A stretch of DNA of 64,000 nt, taken from Corynebacterium minutissimum (GTDB lineage Bacteria > Actinomycetota > Actinomycetes > Mycobacteriales > Mycobacteriaceae). Made by a program: the position numbers and the translations under genes. The notes beneath the pieces were generated by a model. It did not search any database, had not been told where the DNA came from, and worked only from the letters and a program-made list of their open reading frames with translations. How positions within the stretch are numbered: position 1 is the stretch's first letter; every line of letters begins with the position of its first letter. Location of the stretch: NCBI RefSeq assembly GCF_000988205.1, contig NZ_LAYQ01000013.1:91441-155440 (forward strand), in the 5' to 3' direction. This document shows positions 1 to 8,646 of this stretch, one piece after another.

Positions 1-717
1 CAAGAGGCCAGCGGCGATCCCGCTGCCAGCGGTTCCCCGCGCCGTGTGCTTCAGCGCCTGCAAGGCTCCACAGAGTCTCGCACCTATCTCTTCGGGTTGA
101 CTGACTCCGCCTTGGGGCCGGCTGGTGAACTAGGTCTACCCGTTATCTCAGCGGCAGAGCCCAGCCCCGAAGTCGATTTCGATGGCTTCATCCACATCTC
201 TCTTCCACTCTTGGAGGAAACAGAGAACGCCGATATCGAATGCGTCCTCGCCGCGGATCTCCTGCCCTTGCCTGGGGAGGATCTAGAGCCAGAGGCTCTC
301 GACGTGACGCGAGCCCTCGCCCGCGAGGCACTCCGGATTACCCGCCAGCTGGGCCGCACGACTGCCCAGGTTGGCATACTGTACCCGCCAGACGCGGACC
401 ATACCTATGACCCAATGTCGCAGGCCTACCTTGAGCTCGGGTTTCGTCGCAAGCATGCCGAGCGCCAAATGTTCGTCGAAATAGCCCCCACTCCTCCGGT
501 GGTTGGAGCGCAGGTGTGGCCCGACTACGACATCCCGGAAGAGCTGCTTGATGATGTCCTGCGCCTGCTCACCCTAGCCTCCACCGACGCGGTCTACGGT
601 GACTTAAGCGTCGAGCCCATCGTGTGGACACGACAGCGCCTGAATGAAGCGCACGCACGGCTGCGCTCGCGCAAAGCGGCCCTTCCGGTTTTAGAGTGCG
701 TTGATTTTGTCCTGTAG
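1..717 (+). pseudogene. GNAT-like acetyltransferase, 5' end outside window, 3' end cut by ISL3 element
   Basis: The frame is open from base 1, so the gene very probably begins upstream; a GTG at 46 is only an internal start candidate. The segment around residues 85-135 (ALAREALRITRQLGRTTAQVG, then YLELGFRRKHAERQMFVEI) has the look of a GNAT acetyl-CoA fold: a helix followed by the late 'LGF' strand region. The family call is inferred from this pattern only. The left inverted repeat of the downstream insertion sequence starts at 678, so the last dozen codons (ending LECVDFVL) are encoded by the element and the native C-terminus is missing. No substrate can be assigned. Confidence 0.5.
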
Positions 718-2142
718 TTGTCCGGAGTGGATCAGGCTCCGCAAGATGTAGTGGTTGAGGTTTTTAAATCCTAGGGCGATGCCGCGTAGGTGTTCGAGTC
801 TGCCGTTGATTGCCTCGACGGGGCCGTTGGAGGCACCGATATCGAAGTAGGCGAGCACATCTTTGCGTCGACGCCACAGGGTGCGTCCTAGTTGGGCGAG
901 CTCTTCTAGGCCTTGTGGTAATCCTTTACGTAGGGTGTGGATGATGCGTTTCATGAGCTTTTTGCCTTCCGATTTCTTCGGATGCGCGTACGCTGCGATC
1001 ATGTCTTGGTAGAGCAGCCACGTTACTTCTAGGGCCACGTAGTCGTCATCGGTGGCCCACAGCATTTCTAAGCGGTGCTTTTGCCGCTCGGTGAGGTAGT
1101 TCGTCCTGGTCAACAGGGTGCGCCGGTGCTTGTACAGCGGGTCATCTTTGCGTCCGCGGCGCCCGGTGGTCTCGCGTTGGAGTCTTTGTCGGCAACTGGT
1201 GAGTTTGTCGGCTGCTAGATGCACCACATGGAAAGGGTCCATGACTTTGTCCGCCTGTGGTAGTTGCTCTTCGACTGCGGTGGCATAACCGGTAAACCCA
1301 TCCATGGTCACCACCTGTATCTGCTCCCGGAAGCTGGGGGCACGCTCTTTAAGCCACCCGCTGAGCACGTCGGCGGATCTGCCCGGTCGCATGTCTAACA
1401 AACGAGCAGGACCACGCCCGTCTACCAGCGGGGTGAGGTCAACGAGTATGGTCACCAGGTTTGATGCCTGGCCTGGTTTGCGGGTGTGTTTCCATACATG
1501 TTCATCGACTCCAAGGATACGAACCCCGTCTAGGTGACAGGGGTCGCCGTAGACAAGCTGGCGGCAGGCATCTAGTGCGACTTTATTGACCAGGTCCCAG
1601 CCCACACCGAGTGCTTTGGCGGTCGCTGACACACTCATCCGGTCAATAGCGAGGCGTTGCAAGATCCAGCGGGTGACCCGGTCAGTGAGTTTGGCACCGT
1701 CATCAGCGCAGGGTAAGGATTCTTGGAAGATTTTCCTTTTACATGAGGCGGCTGTGCACCGGAACCTAGGAACTTTTACGTGCAGCCTGGTGGGGAATCC
1801 AACAACGGGAAGATCAACGAGTCGACGGGTGGTGTGGTCGCGCAGCTTTCCTGACTGTCCGCAGTCCGGGCACACGCCGCTAACGGCTACTGGCGTAGCC
1901 TCAATGATGGTCAGCGGTCCGGCATCAGCAGCACCGGTGATAGCAAGCCCGATTTCCGCGGTACGGCAGATGGTGTCGGCAACGAGGTTTCCAGTAGGCT
2001 TCACAGTACGGGTTCCTGGTGGGTTTAGATGGTTGTGTAGGAACTTTCATCTTCACACCAGGGACCCCTACATGTTGTGCTGACCCGCTGATCCCGTCGA
2101 TTTCTACCTCACCCCGCTACGCACCCCGAAACCGGAAGAGCC
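678..2142. mobile_element. ISL3-family insertion sequence, about 1465 bp
   Basis: The element is bounded by imperfect inverted repeats of about 22 bp. The left end at 678-699 begins GGCCCTTCCGGTTT, and the right end at 2121-2142 reads GGCTCTTCCGGTTT on the opposite strand; 18 of 22 positions match. It holds one transposase gene on the minus strand, whose stop codon lies inside the left repeat. ISL3 elements normally make an 8-bp target duplication. The flanks here, CGCAAAGC and GCTATAGC, do not match, so the present neighbours were probably joined by a later deletion or recombination. Confidence 0.85.
691..2004 (-). CDS. ISL3-family transposase
   Basis: This 437-residue protein is the DDE transposase of the insertion sequence around it. 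An N-terminal zinc-finger-like segment (CPDCGQSGKLRDH, with further Cys near CTAASCKRK) precedes a helix-turn-helix region. The catalytic core shows Asp in ILGVDEHVW and in VTMDGFTGY, and the C-terminal Glu in GPVEAINGRLEHLRGIALG, the usual ISL3 order. The length is normal for the family and the frame has no stop, so the element could be active. Confidence 0.92.
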   Translation of the reverse strand: MKPTGNLVADTICRTAEIGLAITGAADAGPLTIIEATPVAVSGVCPDCGQSGKLRDHTTRRLVDLPVVGFPTRLHVKVPRFRCTAASCKRKIFQESLPCADDGAKLTDRVTRWILQRLAIDRMSVSATAKALGVGWDLVNKVALDACRQLVYGDPCHLDGVRILGVDEHVWKHTRKPGQASNLVTILVDLTPLVDGRGPARLLDMRPGRSADVLSGWLKERAPSFREQIQVVTMDGFTGYATAVEEQLPQADKVMDPFHVVHLAADKLTSCRQRLQRETTGRRGRKDDPLYKHRRTLLTRTNYLTERQKHRLEMLWATDDDYVALEVTWLLYQDMIAAYAHPKKSEGKKLMKRIIHTLRKGLPQGLEELAQLGRTLWRRRKDVLAYFDIGASNGPVEAINGRLEHLRGIALGFKNLNHYILRSLIHSGQLQDKINAL

Positions 2143-2225
2143 GCTATAGCCATGTGTGGCGGTGGCCGCTAGGATTATGGTTAGAACACTTCTTCTAACA
2201 CAGGTTTATCTCGGGGGAGATACCC

Positions 2226-3200
2226 ATGACCACCACCGCTACACGCCCGCCTACCTTTTTCTTTTCCACCACCAACCCTAATAACCCACACGCCATAGCC
2301 CGCTCCAAAGCCCGCCGGGCCACCTATAAAACCTGGGTCGGGGCCATGCCCAGCCTGCACGCCGATATCAACACCACCGCACTATCCCTAGTCGCCGCCT
2401 GGTCACTGCCGGAAGGCCACATCAAATCCGGCCTGCGTGCTATCCACCGGCTAGAAAGTCTGCCGAAAGTCAAAGCCATACAAGACACCCACTGCCTGCT
2501 CGACATTGAATCCCTCATTGCTATCGATCAACCCATGTCAGCACTGACAGCCTTGACTGATGAAACCCTAGAGTTTATCGACACCCTCCTGGCTGACTTC
2601 TTCACCCCTTCTAAGCCGAACCAAGCTTTTCCTACACGTAGTCAAATCAGGCGCAAAGTCCGCGATATTTGTAAAACCCTGGATGATTCCATCGCCTACC
2701 AAGATACCCGGCCTAAAGATACGTACCGGTTTTCTTCTAACGGCACCTCTGCCTGGCTGGAACTGCAGGTTGGGGAAGACACCGGCATTAAACTCGATGC
2801 CTTCATCCACCAGACCGCCGCCAAGGAAGACATCACTGTCGCTGAGGCAGTCATCAAACTGCTTTCCGGTGAGATAAAGCCACCAGCTGAGGTGGTGCTC
2901 CACACCTACCAGGCCTGCGATATTGAGGATGCACCGACCTTTATTGAAGGCTTCGGCTGGCGAGCTGAGCCCATGCCACATGACAAGATGCGGGATTTAA
3001 CCGAAGAGATAAAAGAGGCCGATGGCTACCAGCCAGGAATCATCATGCGCAAACTTGTCGAAGGCCGCGACGGTACCTGCCGGGTCGGCGGCTGTGGCGA
3101 GCCTGCTTTTCTCAGCCAGTTGGATTACCGACACAACTGGGCCGAAGGCGGGCCAACCCACCCGAAGAACCTGGTTTTCGCCTGTCGATCATGGTGGTGA
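2226..3200 (+). CDS. HNH endonuclease-like (DUF222-type) protein, degenerate and short at the C-terminus
   Basis: The 324-residue protein has a long helical N-terminal part like actinobacterial DUF222/13E12-type proteins and ends in an HNH-like region, GRDGTCRVGGCGEPAFLSQ, then LDYRHNWAEGGPTHPKNLV. In intact relatives the first motif is usually LDH and the last is CxxHH. Here they read LDY and CRSWW followed by a stop, so the metal site appears destroyed and the C-terminal tail lost. The gene sits between the ISL3 element and the mercury module and has lower GC than its neighbours. It may be a decaying remnant; a nuclease function is doubtful. Confidence 0.65.
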   Translation: MTTTATRPPTFFFSTTNPNNPHAIARSKARRATYKTWVGAMPSLHADINTTALSLVAAWSLPEGHIKSGLRAIHRLESLPKVKAIQDTHCLLDIESLIAIDQPMSALTALTDETLEFIDTLLADFFTPSKPNQAFPTRSQIRRKVRDICKTLDDSIAYQDTRPKDTYRFSSNGTSAWLELQVGEDTGIKLDAFIHQTAAKEDITVAEAVIKLLSGEIKPPAEVVLHTYQACDIEDAPTFIEGFGWRAEPMPHDKMRDLTEEIKEADGYQPGIIMRKLVEGRDGTCRVGGCGEPAFLSQLDYRHNWAEGGPTHPKNLVFACRSWW

Positions 3201-3294
3201 TGGTGCACAGAATTATGAACGCAAGGGCCCACCAACTACCTGCTCGCGAAGACTGTTCTTGTCCACCGGGAACTGTCTTATTTCCGTCTTCCCG

Positions 3295-3384
3295 TAGGGG
3301 ACTATTTTTACTTTGGCTCAAAATGCACCAAAGGTATTATCCTCAACCGCCAAAATGTTACTTCCAGGTAAGAAATAGTCCCTA
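3295..3384. repeat. 90-bp element with about 20-bp inverted ends, MITE-like
   Basis: The left end TAGGGGACTATTTTTACTT and the complement of the right end, TAGGGACTATTTCTTACCT, are imperfect copies of each other and face inwards around a short AT-richer core. No protein-coding role is evident and no clear target duplication is visible. It could be a miniature inverted-repeat element or the remains of a larger one. The rest of 3201-3482, between the HNH gene and merR, shows no convincing gene; a start-less open stretch at 3231-3371 overlaps this repeat. Confidence 0.45.
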
Positions 3385-3482
3385 TTTATAGATAGCTCCT
3401 GGCGGTTAATCCTGTCATCCTGGCTCTCGTCGAGCTGCAACTCTCGCATAGCGTGGTTGCTAAGGAGGTGTGCCCAATTGGA

Positions 3483-3872
3483 TTACAAGTACCTACACAC
3501 TTGATCGGTGCTGCACGTTTCAGGGTCCGGGTGTGCGGCGTCCTGTCTGAGGTCCGCGATAGTGTCGCGCAGCACGGAGAGCTGCGCGATCTGCTGCTCG
3601 ATCTCAGCGAGGCGCACGTCAAGCAGGTCGCGCACGTGCTCGCAGGGCGCCTGGCCGCCGTCGCGGATGTCGAGGATCTGGCGGATCTGGGCGAGGGTCA
3701 GCCCGGCGGCCTGGCCCCGGTGGATGAACCCGACCCGACCCACGGCATCCTCGGCGTAGTCCCGATAGCCGGAGGCCAATCGCTCGGCCGGAGGGAGCAG
3801 CCCCGACTCCTCGTAGAACCGCAGGGTCTTGGTCGTGGTTCCGGTTGCTTCCGCAAGCTGTCCGATCCTCAT
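3483..3872 (-). CDS. merR: MerR-family metal-responsive regulator
   Basis: This 129-residue protein starts MRIGQLAEATG, the typical MerR winged-helix start, with LRFYEESGLLPP in the DNA-binding domain and a long dimerisation helix after residue 80. Cysteines at positions 77, 120 and 126 match the three-Cys metal site of Hg/Zn/Cd-type MerR proteins. An ATG at 3872 is chosen because the conserved N-terminus begins there; upstream extension of the frame has no homologous look. The gene diverges from merA across a perfect operator, so it most likely represses and, with Hg(II), activates merA while regulating itself. Metal specificity is inferred from merA. Confidence 0.9.
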   Translation of the reverse strand: MRIGQLAEATGTTTKTLRFYEESGLLPPAERLASGYRDYAEDAVGRVGFIHRGQAAGLTLAQIRQILDIRDGGQAPCEHVRDLLDVRLAEIEQQIAQLSVLRDTIADLRQDAAHPDPETCSTDQVCRYL

Positions 3873-3905
3873 GTTCGCCGATTCCCCTTCCAATGGCCAC
3901 CACAC

Positions 3906-3937
3906 TTGACCTTCCATTGTACTGGAAGGTTCACAAT
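3906..3937 (+). promoter_or_regulatory. MerR-type operator and merA promoter
   Basis: A -35 box TTGACC (3906-3911) and a -10 box CACAAT (3932-3937) are separated by 20 bp, the over-long spacing typical of MerR-activated promoters. Between them lies a perfect palindrome, ACCTTCCA, six bases, TGGAAGGT (3909-3930). The position between divergent merR and merA fits autoregulation plus metal-dependent activation by DNA untwisting. Confidence 0.85.
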
Positions 3938-3980
3938 GGTTCCATAGGAACTTTTGAACCACAGGGAAGAGACATCTGGA

Positions 3981-5405
3981 ATGACAAACGAAAAGTTCGA
4001 TCTGGCGATTATTGGTTCCGGCGGCGGAGCGTTTGCGGCCGCGATCCGGGCCACCGGACTGGGCAAGCGCGTCGTGATGGTGGAGCGCGGCACCGTGGGC
4101 GGGACATGCGTGAACACGGGCTGCGTCCCGTCGAAGGCGCTCCTGGCTGCCGCGGAGGCCCGCCACGTGGCGTTGGATTCGGCCCGCTTCCCTGGGGTGG
4201 CGGCCTCGGCGGGCCCGGTGGACATGCCGGCCCTGATTCAGGGCAAGGCCGCGCTGGTTGAAAGCATGCGCACGGAGAAGTACGTCGATCTGGCCGCGGA
4301 CTACGGGTGGACGATGATCTCGGGGGACGCGTCGTTCACCGGAACCCAGGACGCACCGCTGCTCCGGGTGATCTCCCCGGATGGTGCAGTGAGAACGATC
4401 GAGGCCGGGCACTACCTCGTGGCCACTGGCTCCGCACCCTACGTGCCGCCCGTTCCCGGACTGGCCGAGGCCGGGTACCTGACCTCGACGACGGCGATGG
4501 AACTGGACGAGGTGCCCGAATCAATGCTGATCCTGGGCGGAGGCTATGTTGCCCTGGAGATGGCACAGCTTTTCTCCCGGCTGGGCTCCCGGGTGACCAT
4601 GCTGGTCCGTTCCCGGTTGGCCTCGCAGGAGGAACCGGAGGCATCCAAGGCGTTGGCGGGGGTGTTCGCCGACGAGGGGATCCGGGTGGTCCGGCGGGCC
4701 ATGGCCGACTCCGTGGCCTCCGGCCCGGACGGGGTCTCGGTGACGGCAAACGTGGCCGGGGGCGAGGAGGTGTTCCGCGCTTCCCGCATCCTCGTGGCAC
4801 TGGGCCGCCGCCCGGTGACCGAGGGACTGGACCTTGACGCCGTCGGGGTGAAGACCGGCGCATCCGGCGAGATCGTGGTCGATTCCCGCCTGGCCACGTC
4901 CAACCCGCGGGTTTGGGCCGCCGGGGACGCGACCGGCCATCGGGAGTTCGTTTACGTCGCAGCGGCCCACGGCGCCTTGGCCGTGGACAATGCGTTCACC
5001 GATGCCCTGGCCGAGGTCGACTACCGGCACCTGCCCCGGGTCACCTTCACCAGTCCCGCCATCGGGGCGGTCGGGATGACGGAAAAGGAAGCTGTCGCCG
5101 CCGGGATCAGCTGCGAGTGCCGGGTCCTCCCCCTGGAGTACGTGCCGCGAGCCGTGGTCAACCGCGACACCCGCGGCTTCATCAAGGTTGTCGCGGACCG
5201 CGACACCGGACGGATCCTGGGCCTCTCCGCGGTGGCCAAGGACGCCGGGGAAATCGCCGCCGCCGGCGTCTACATCCTCGAAGCGGGCATGACCACCGCG
5301 CAGGTCGCCGCCGCCTGGAGCCCCTACCTGACGATGGCCGAGGGCATCAGGATCGCCGCCAAGGCCTTCACCACCGACGTCTCCGAGCTCTCCTGCTGCG
5401 CCTGA
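3981..5405 (+). CDS. merA: Mercuric reductase
   Basis: This 474-residue flavoprotein disulfide reductase reduces Hg(II) to volatile Hg(0) with NADPH. It shows the FAD motif IIGSGGGAFAAAI near residue 10, the redox pair GGTCVNTGCVPSK (Cys43 and Cys48), an NAD(P)H-binding GGGYVALEM segment, a second FAD motif VWAAGDATG, and the C-terminal vicinal pair SCCA that loads mercury. The ATG at 3981 is preferred over an in-frame TTG at 3954. The N-terminal heavy-metal-binding domain found in many MerA proteins is absent, as in other short actinobacterial forms. It is driven by the MerR-type promoter just upstream. Confidence 0.93.
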   Translation: MTNEKFDLAIIGSGGGAFAAAIRATGLGKRVVMVERGTVGGTCVNTGCVPSKALLAAAEARHVALDSARFPGVAASAGPVDMPALIQGKAALVESMRTEKYVDLAADYGWTMISGDASFTGTQDAPLLRVISPDGAVRTIEAGHYLVATGSAPYVPPVPGLAEAGYLTSTTAMELDEVPESMLILGGGYVALEMAQLFSRLGSRVTMLVRSRLASQEEPEASKALAGVFADEGIRVVRRAMADSVASGPDGVSVTANVAGGEEVFRASRILVALGRRPVTEGLDLDAVGVKTGASGEIVVDSRLATSNPRVWAAGDATGHREFVYVAAAHGALAVDNAFTDALAEVDYRHLPRVTFTSPAIGAVGMTEKEAVAAGISCECRVLPLEYVPRAVVNRDTRGFIKVVADRDTGRILGLSAVAKDAGEIAAAGVYILEAGMTTAQVAAAWSPYLTMAEGIRIAAKAFTTDVSELSCCA

Positions 5406-5552
5406 GCTCCAAGCCCCCACTACCGAAGCAAAGGAATGCCCTGACCGCCACCGACCAGGCCCTCACCTATCTGTTGTCCCCGAGCACCACCGCACCGACC
5501 ACGGTACCGCCTGAGTCCCCATCCCCATTCCTGGAAGGAACCACCAGACACT

Positions 5553-6116
5553 ATGACATACCCGAGATCCCGCCGTTCTCTGTCCGTTCCCCGGCCCAGG
5601 CACCTCGCCTCCGCCCTGTTTCTGGCAGCGGTCATGGCACTGACAACCGCCTGCGCCAGCTCACCGAGCGGCCCGTCGGCCGCGCCAGGCGGTTCGTCGC
5701 CCGACGCGGCCGGTGCCGTTGCTGTTACGGTCTCCGACATTGACGGCACTACCCGGACCATCCCGGACGGTAAGCCCGCAGCACTGTTCTTCTTCTCTGC
5801 CGGATGCGGTGAGTGTGTGGAAGGGGCCGATTCCCTGAACAAGGCCTCCACGGCCCTGGGAAGCTCGGCCGACTACCTCCTGGTGGACGTGGACCCCCGA
5901 GAACCGAAGGAGACCATCAACGGATTCCGCGATTACATCAAGGCCCCTGAGCTCCCTGCCGTCATCGACACCGAGGCCACACTGACCACCCAGTACAAGG
6001 TCACCTCCATAAGCACCCTGGTGGTGGTCGACGCGAAGGGCGACGTTACCTTCCGGGCCACCGACCCGTCTGCGGAAAAGATCCAAGAAGAACTCACCAA
6101 GGCCGGTGCCCAATGA
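5553..6116 (+). CDS. Thioredoxin-like lipoprotein of the mercury module
   Basis: The 187-residue protein has a lipoprotein signal (hydrophobic stretch LASALFLAAVMALTTAC, lipobox Cys near residue 34), then a Ser/Pro/Gly linker and a thioredoxin-fold domain with the redox motif SAGCGECVEG. It should sit on the outer face of the membrane as a thiol-disulfide exchange protein. It follows merA by 147 bp and overlaps the next gene, a CcdA-like membrane protein, by four bases. CcdA proteins pass electrons across the membrane to such thioredoxins, so the pair probably worked together. A role in mercury handling is inferred from context. Confidence 0.8.
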   Translation: MTYPRSRRSLSVPRPRHLASALFLAAVMALTTACASSPSGPSAAPGGSSPDAAGAVAVTVSDIDGTTRTIPDGKPAALFFFSAGCGECVEGADSLNKASTALGSSADYLLVDVDPREPKETINGFRDYIKAPELPAVIDTEATLTTQYKVTSISTLVVVDAKGDVTFRATDPSAEKIQEELTKAGAQ

Positions 6117-7252
6117 CAGCCCTGCTTGCCCTGGCCTTCGCCGCTGGAATGATTGCCCCGGTCAATCCCTGCGGTTTCGCCCTCCTGCCCGCCTGGATAG
6201 CCCAGACCATCGGGGACGCCCGGACGCGCCCGCTCGCGCTGCGTCTGGCCCACGGGCTTCGGGCCGGGCTCGCGCTCAGCCTCGGCTTCGCCGGGACCCT
6301 GGCAGCCTTCGGCTGATCGTCAGCGCGGGCGCCAGGACCCTGATCAGCGCAGCGCCCTGGCTGGGAATGGCCACCGGGTGATCCTTCTCCTGCTGGGCCT
6401 GGCCATGCTCACCGGACTCACACCACGGCTCCGTCTGCCGGCCTGGGCCACGAAACCCCGCACACAAGAAGCCGCAGGGGCAGGTCACAAAACCGGGCGC
6501 ATGGTGGCCTTCGGGATCGGATACGCCGCAGCATCCCTCGGCTGCACCCTCGGGGTGCTCCTGGCCGTGATCGCCCAAGCCCAGGCCGTCGCCAGCTACG
6601 CCGGGCTGCTCGCGGTCTTCGCCGCCTACGCCGCAGGCTCGGCCACTGTCCTGATGCTCGTTTCGGCAGGCACGGCCATCGCCGGGGCCGCCTCGGGCGA
6701 AGAATCACCGGCCTGGCCAAGCACAGCAACCGCATCGCCGCCTTCATCCTCACCATAACCGGCGCCTACCTCAGCTGGTATTGGTATCCCGCCGCCACCG
6801 GCGGAACCGCACAGGCCAACAGCCTCGCCGTATGGTCAGCCGCCGCCAGCGCCTGGATCAGCGACAACAGCACCCTGATCGCAGCCCTCGCCGCAGCCGT
6901 GGTGCTCGCATCGGCATTGGCCGCCCTCAACCGGCGCAGGAGACTGCGCATCAGACAGGGAACGCCGCCCACAGGCGAGGGCCCCGGGCAAAGCGGGGAA
7001 CCCGACTGCTGCACACCAACTCCGGACAATAACTCGACCGAGGACCGGCCAGGCACGATCCCGTGGCTGGCCGAGGACTCCCAAAAAGCAAGGGGGAGAG
7101 GGAACCTTGCCCATCTTCTGGCAAACGAGGCGCCCGCCTATCAGGACAGGTTGGTACAGCGGCATCAGGCCGGAAGTCAATTCGTGCGGCCCTGCTCGTC
7201 GTCTGAAACGACAATTCGGATCGCTAGCGGTCGGGCGATTGACGCTGCCTGA
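6113..7252 (+). pseudogene. CcdA/DsbD-like membrane protein, broken by three frameshifts
   Basis: The N-terminus (FAAGMIAPVNPCGFALLPAW) has the Pro-Cys motif of CcdA-type thiol reductases, and the second half carries YAAASLGCTLGVLL with the matching Cys. The membrane protein continues through three frames: breaks lie near 6312, 6378 and 6698. Each is repaired by adding one base, most simply a G in a G-run. Transmembrane segments continue to about 6940; the tail after that is poorly recognisable and its end at 7252 is uncertain. With the upstream thioredoxin lipoprotein it would form a transmembrane electron relay. Real decay and sequence error cannot be told apart here. Confidence 0.72.
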
Positions 7253-7312
7253 AGCTCAAGTGTGGGTCGTTGATGGAAGTTACTACCAGGAGGGGGAGAG
7301 TGAGGCGGTGGG

Positions 7313-8599
7313 TTAGATCTCTTTTAGGCGATTCCGCTTGGAGGCGAAGAGAACGCCTCCGCCGGTGATAATCGCAGCGGCAACAAGGTAATACGCCGGG
7401 GCGAGTTGGTTGTCTGTTTTGTCAATAAGCCAGGTGGCGATCATGGGCGCTGTGCCGCCGAAGACAGCGTTAGCTGTGTTGAAGGTGAGTGCAAAGCCGG
7501 AAAGGCGAACATGGGTGGGGAACTGTTCGGAGAGGAAGGAGGGGAGGACGCCGTCGTTAAGCGCAAGCACGCCGCCCAGGCACACCTGGATGATGATGAC
7601 CAGGAGAATCCCAGCGCCGTCTAGGAGCATGAAGGCAGGGACGATGAAGAGGCCCATGAAAAGTGCAGCACACAGCATGGTGGTGCGGCGTCCCAGGCGG
7701 TCCGAAAGCAGGCCGGTGAGAAGTGCGAAGCCGACATAGAACACGGAAGCGACGGAGGACGCTATGAAGGCAGGTGTTTCCGCCATGCCCAGCTCCTGGG
7801 AGAGGTAGGTCGGCAGGTAAGTCAGAATGACATAGAAACCGATGGCGTTGAGAACTGCGCCCGAGAAGGCAATTGCTAGGGCCTTGGGGTATTTGATGAC
7901 CTCGCGAAGAGGGGATTCTTCCGTGTCATCTTGATTCTCAAAGCGGGAAGACTCGTCGGCGTTGCGGCGAATCCACAGGCCATAAAGGCCCAGAGGTAGT
8001 GCGATGAGGAAGGGGACGCGCCAACCCCAAGAAATGAGAGCATCGTCGTCTAGTACGCCGGTGAGTAGTGCCGCGATGAGAGAACCCAGCAGCAGGCCTG
8101 ATGCCGTGGCGGAAGGCACGATTGCGGCGTAGATACCCCGCTTATGCGTCGGAGCGATTTCCGCCAGGTGCGTGGCTGCGCCGGCATACTCGCCCGCTGC
8201 GGAGAAACCTTGGACCATACGCGAAAGCAGAAGCAGCAGAGTGGCGGCGAATCCGATGGTTTCATAGCTGGGCAGGAAGCCGATCACGGCTGTTGCCAGC
8301 GACATCATCGTGATCGATACCGTCAGGGTTTGAATTCGTCCATGTTTGTCACCAAAGTGTCCCCACACAATTCCCCCGAGCGGGCGGACGAGGAAGGAGA
8401 GTGCAAAGAGCGCGAATGTCATGATGAGCGCGCGGCGCCCTTCCATCTCCGGGAAGAAGACCCGGGAGATAATGGCCGACATATAAATGTAGGCCGCATA
8501 GTCGAACCATTCGATGAAGGTTCCTATGAAGGAGGCCTTGATGGCGCTGCGGTGTTGTGTGGAATCGGGGTCTGGTGGTGCTTGGGTTGACGTGGACAT
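7313..8599 (-). CDS. MFS transporter, metabolite:H+ symporter (ProP-like) family
   Basis: The 428-residue protein has about twelve membrane segments and the marks of the metabolite:H+ symporter branch: FIGTFIEWFDYAAY at the N-terminus, RPLGGIVWGHFGDKHGR in the first cytoplasmic loop and GLLSDRLGRR in the central loop. Relatives take up organic acids or osmolytes such as proline and betaine; the substrate here cannot be told. The ATG at 8599 is chosen because GGTGGAAG lies just upstream. The next gene upstream on the same strand, a broken dicarboxylate symporter, begins after a 47-bp gap, so the two might be co-transcribed. Confidence 0.85.
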   Translation of the reverse strand: MSTSTQAPPDPDSTQHRSAIKASFIGTFIEWFDYAAYIYMSAIISRVFFPEMEGRRALIMTFALFALSFLVRPLGGIVWGHFGDKHGRIQTLTVSITMMSLATAVIGFLPSYETIGFAATLLLLLSRMVQGFSAAGEYAGAATHLAEIAPTHKRGIYAAIVPSATASGLLLGSLIAALLTGVLDDDALISWGWRVPFLIALPLGLYGLWIRRNADESSRFENQDDTEESPLREVIKYPKALAIAFSGAVLNAIGFYVILTYLPTYLSQELGMAETPAFIASSVASVFYVGFALLTGLLSDRLGRRTTMLCAALFMGLFIVPAFMLLDGAGILLVIIIQVCLGGVLALNDGVLPSFLSEQFPTHVRLSGFALTFNTANAVFGGTAPMIATWLIDKTDNQLAPAYYLVAAAIITGGGVLFASKRNRLKEI

Positions 8600-8646
8600 A
8601 GCTTCCACCGTACAGAAACTATGTGTGTTCCACGTCACTTATGTTC

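Noticed and set aside
3231..3371. Start-less open stretch between the HNH gene and merR
   Set aside because: It has no start codon in frame and overlaps the 90-bp inverted repeat; it might be a gene remnant but cannot be supported.
4521..5420. Long minus-strand open frame opposite merA
   Set aside because: It is a shadow of the GC-rich merA frame with no recognisable motifs.
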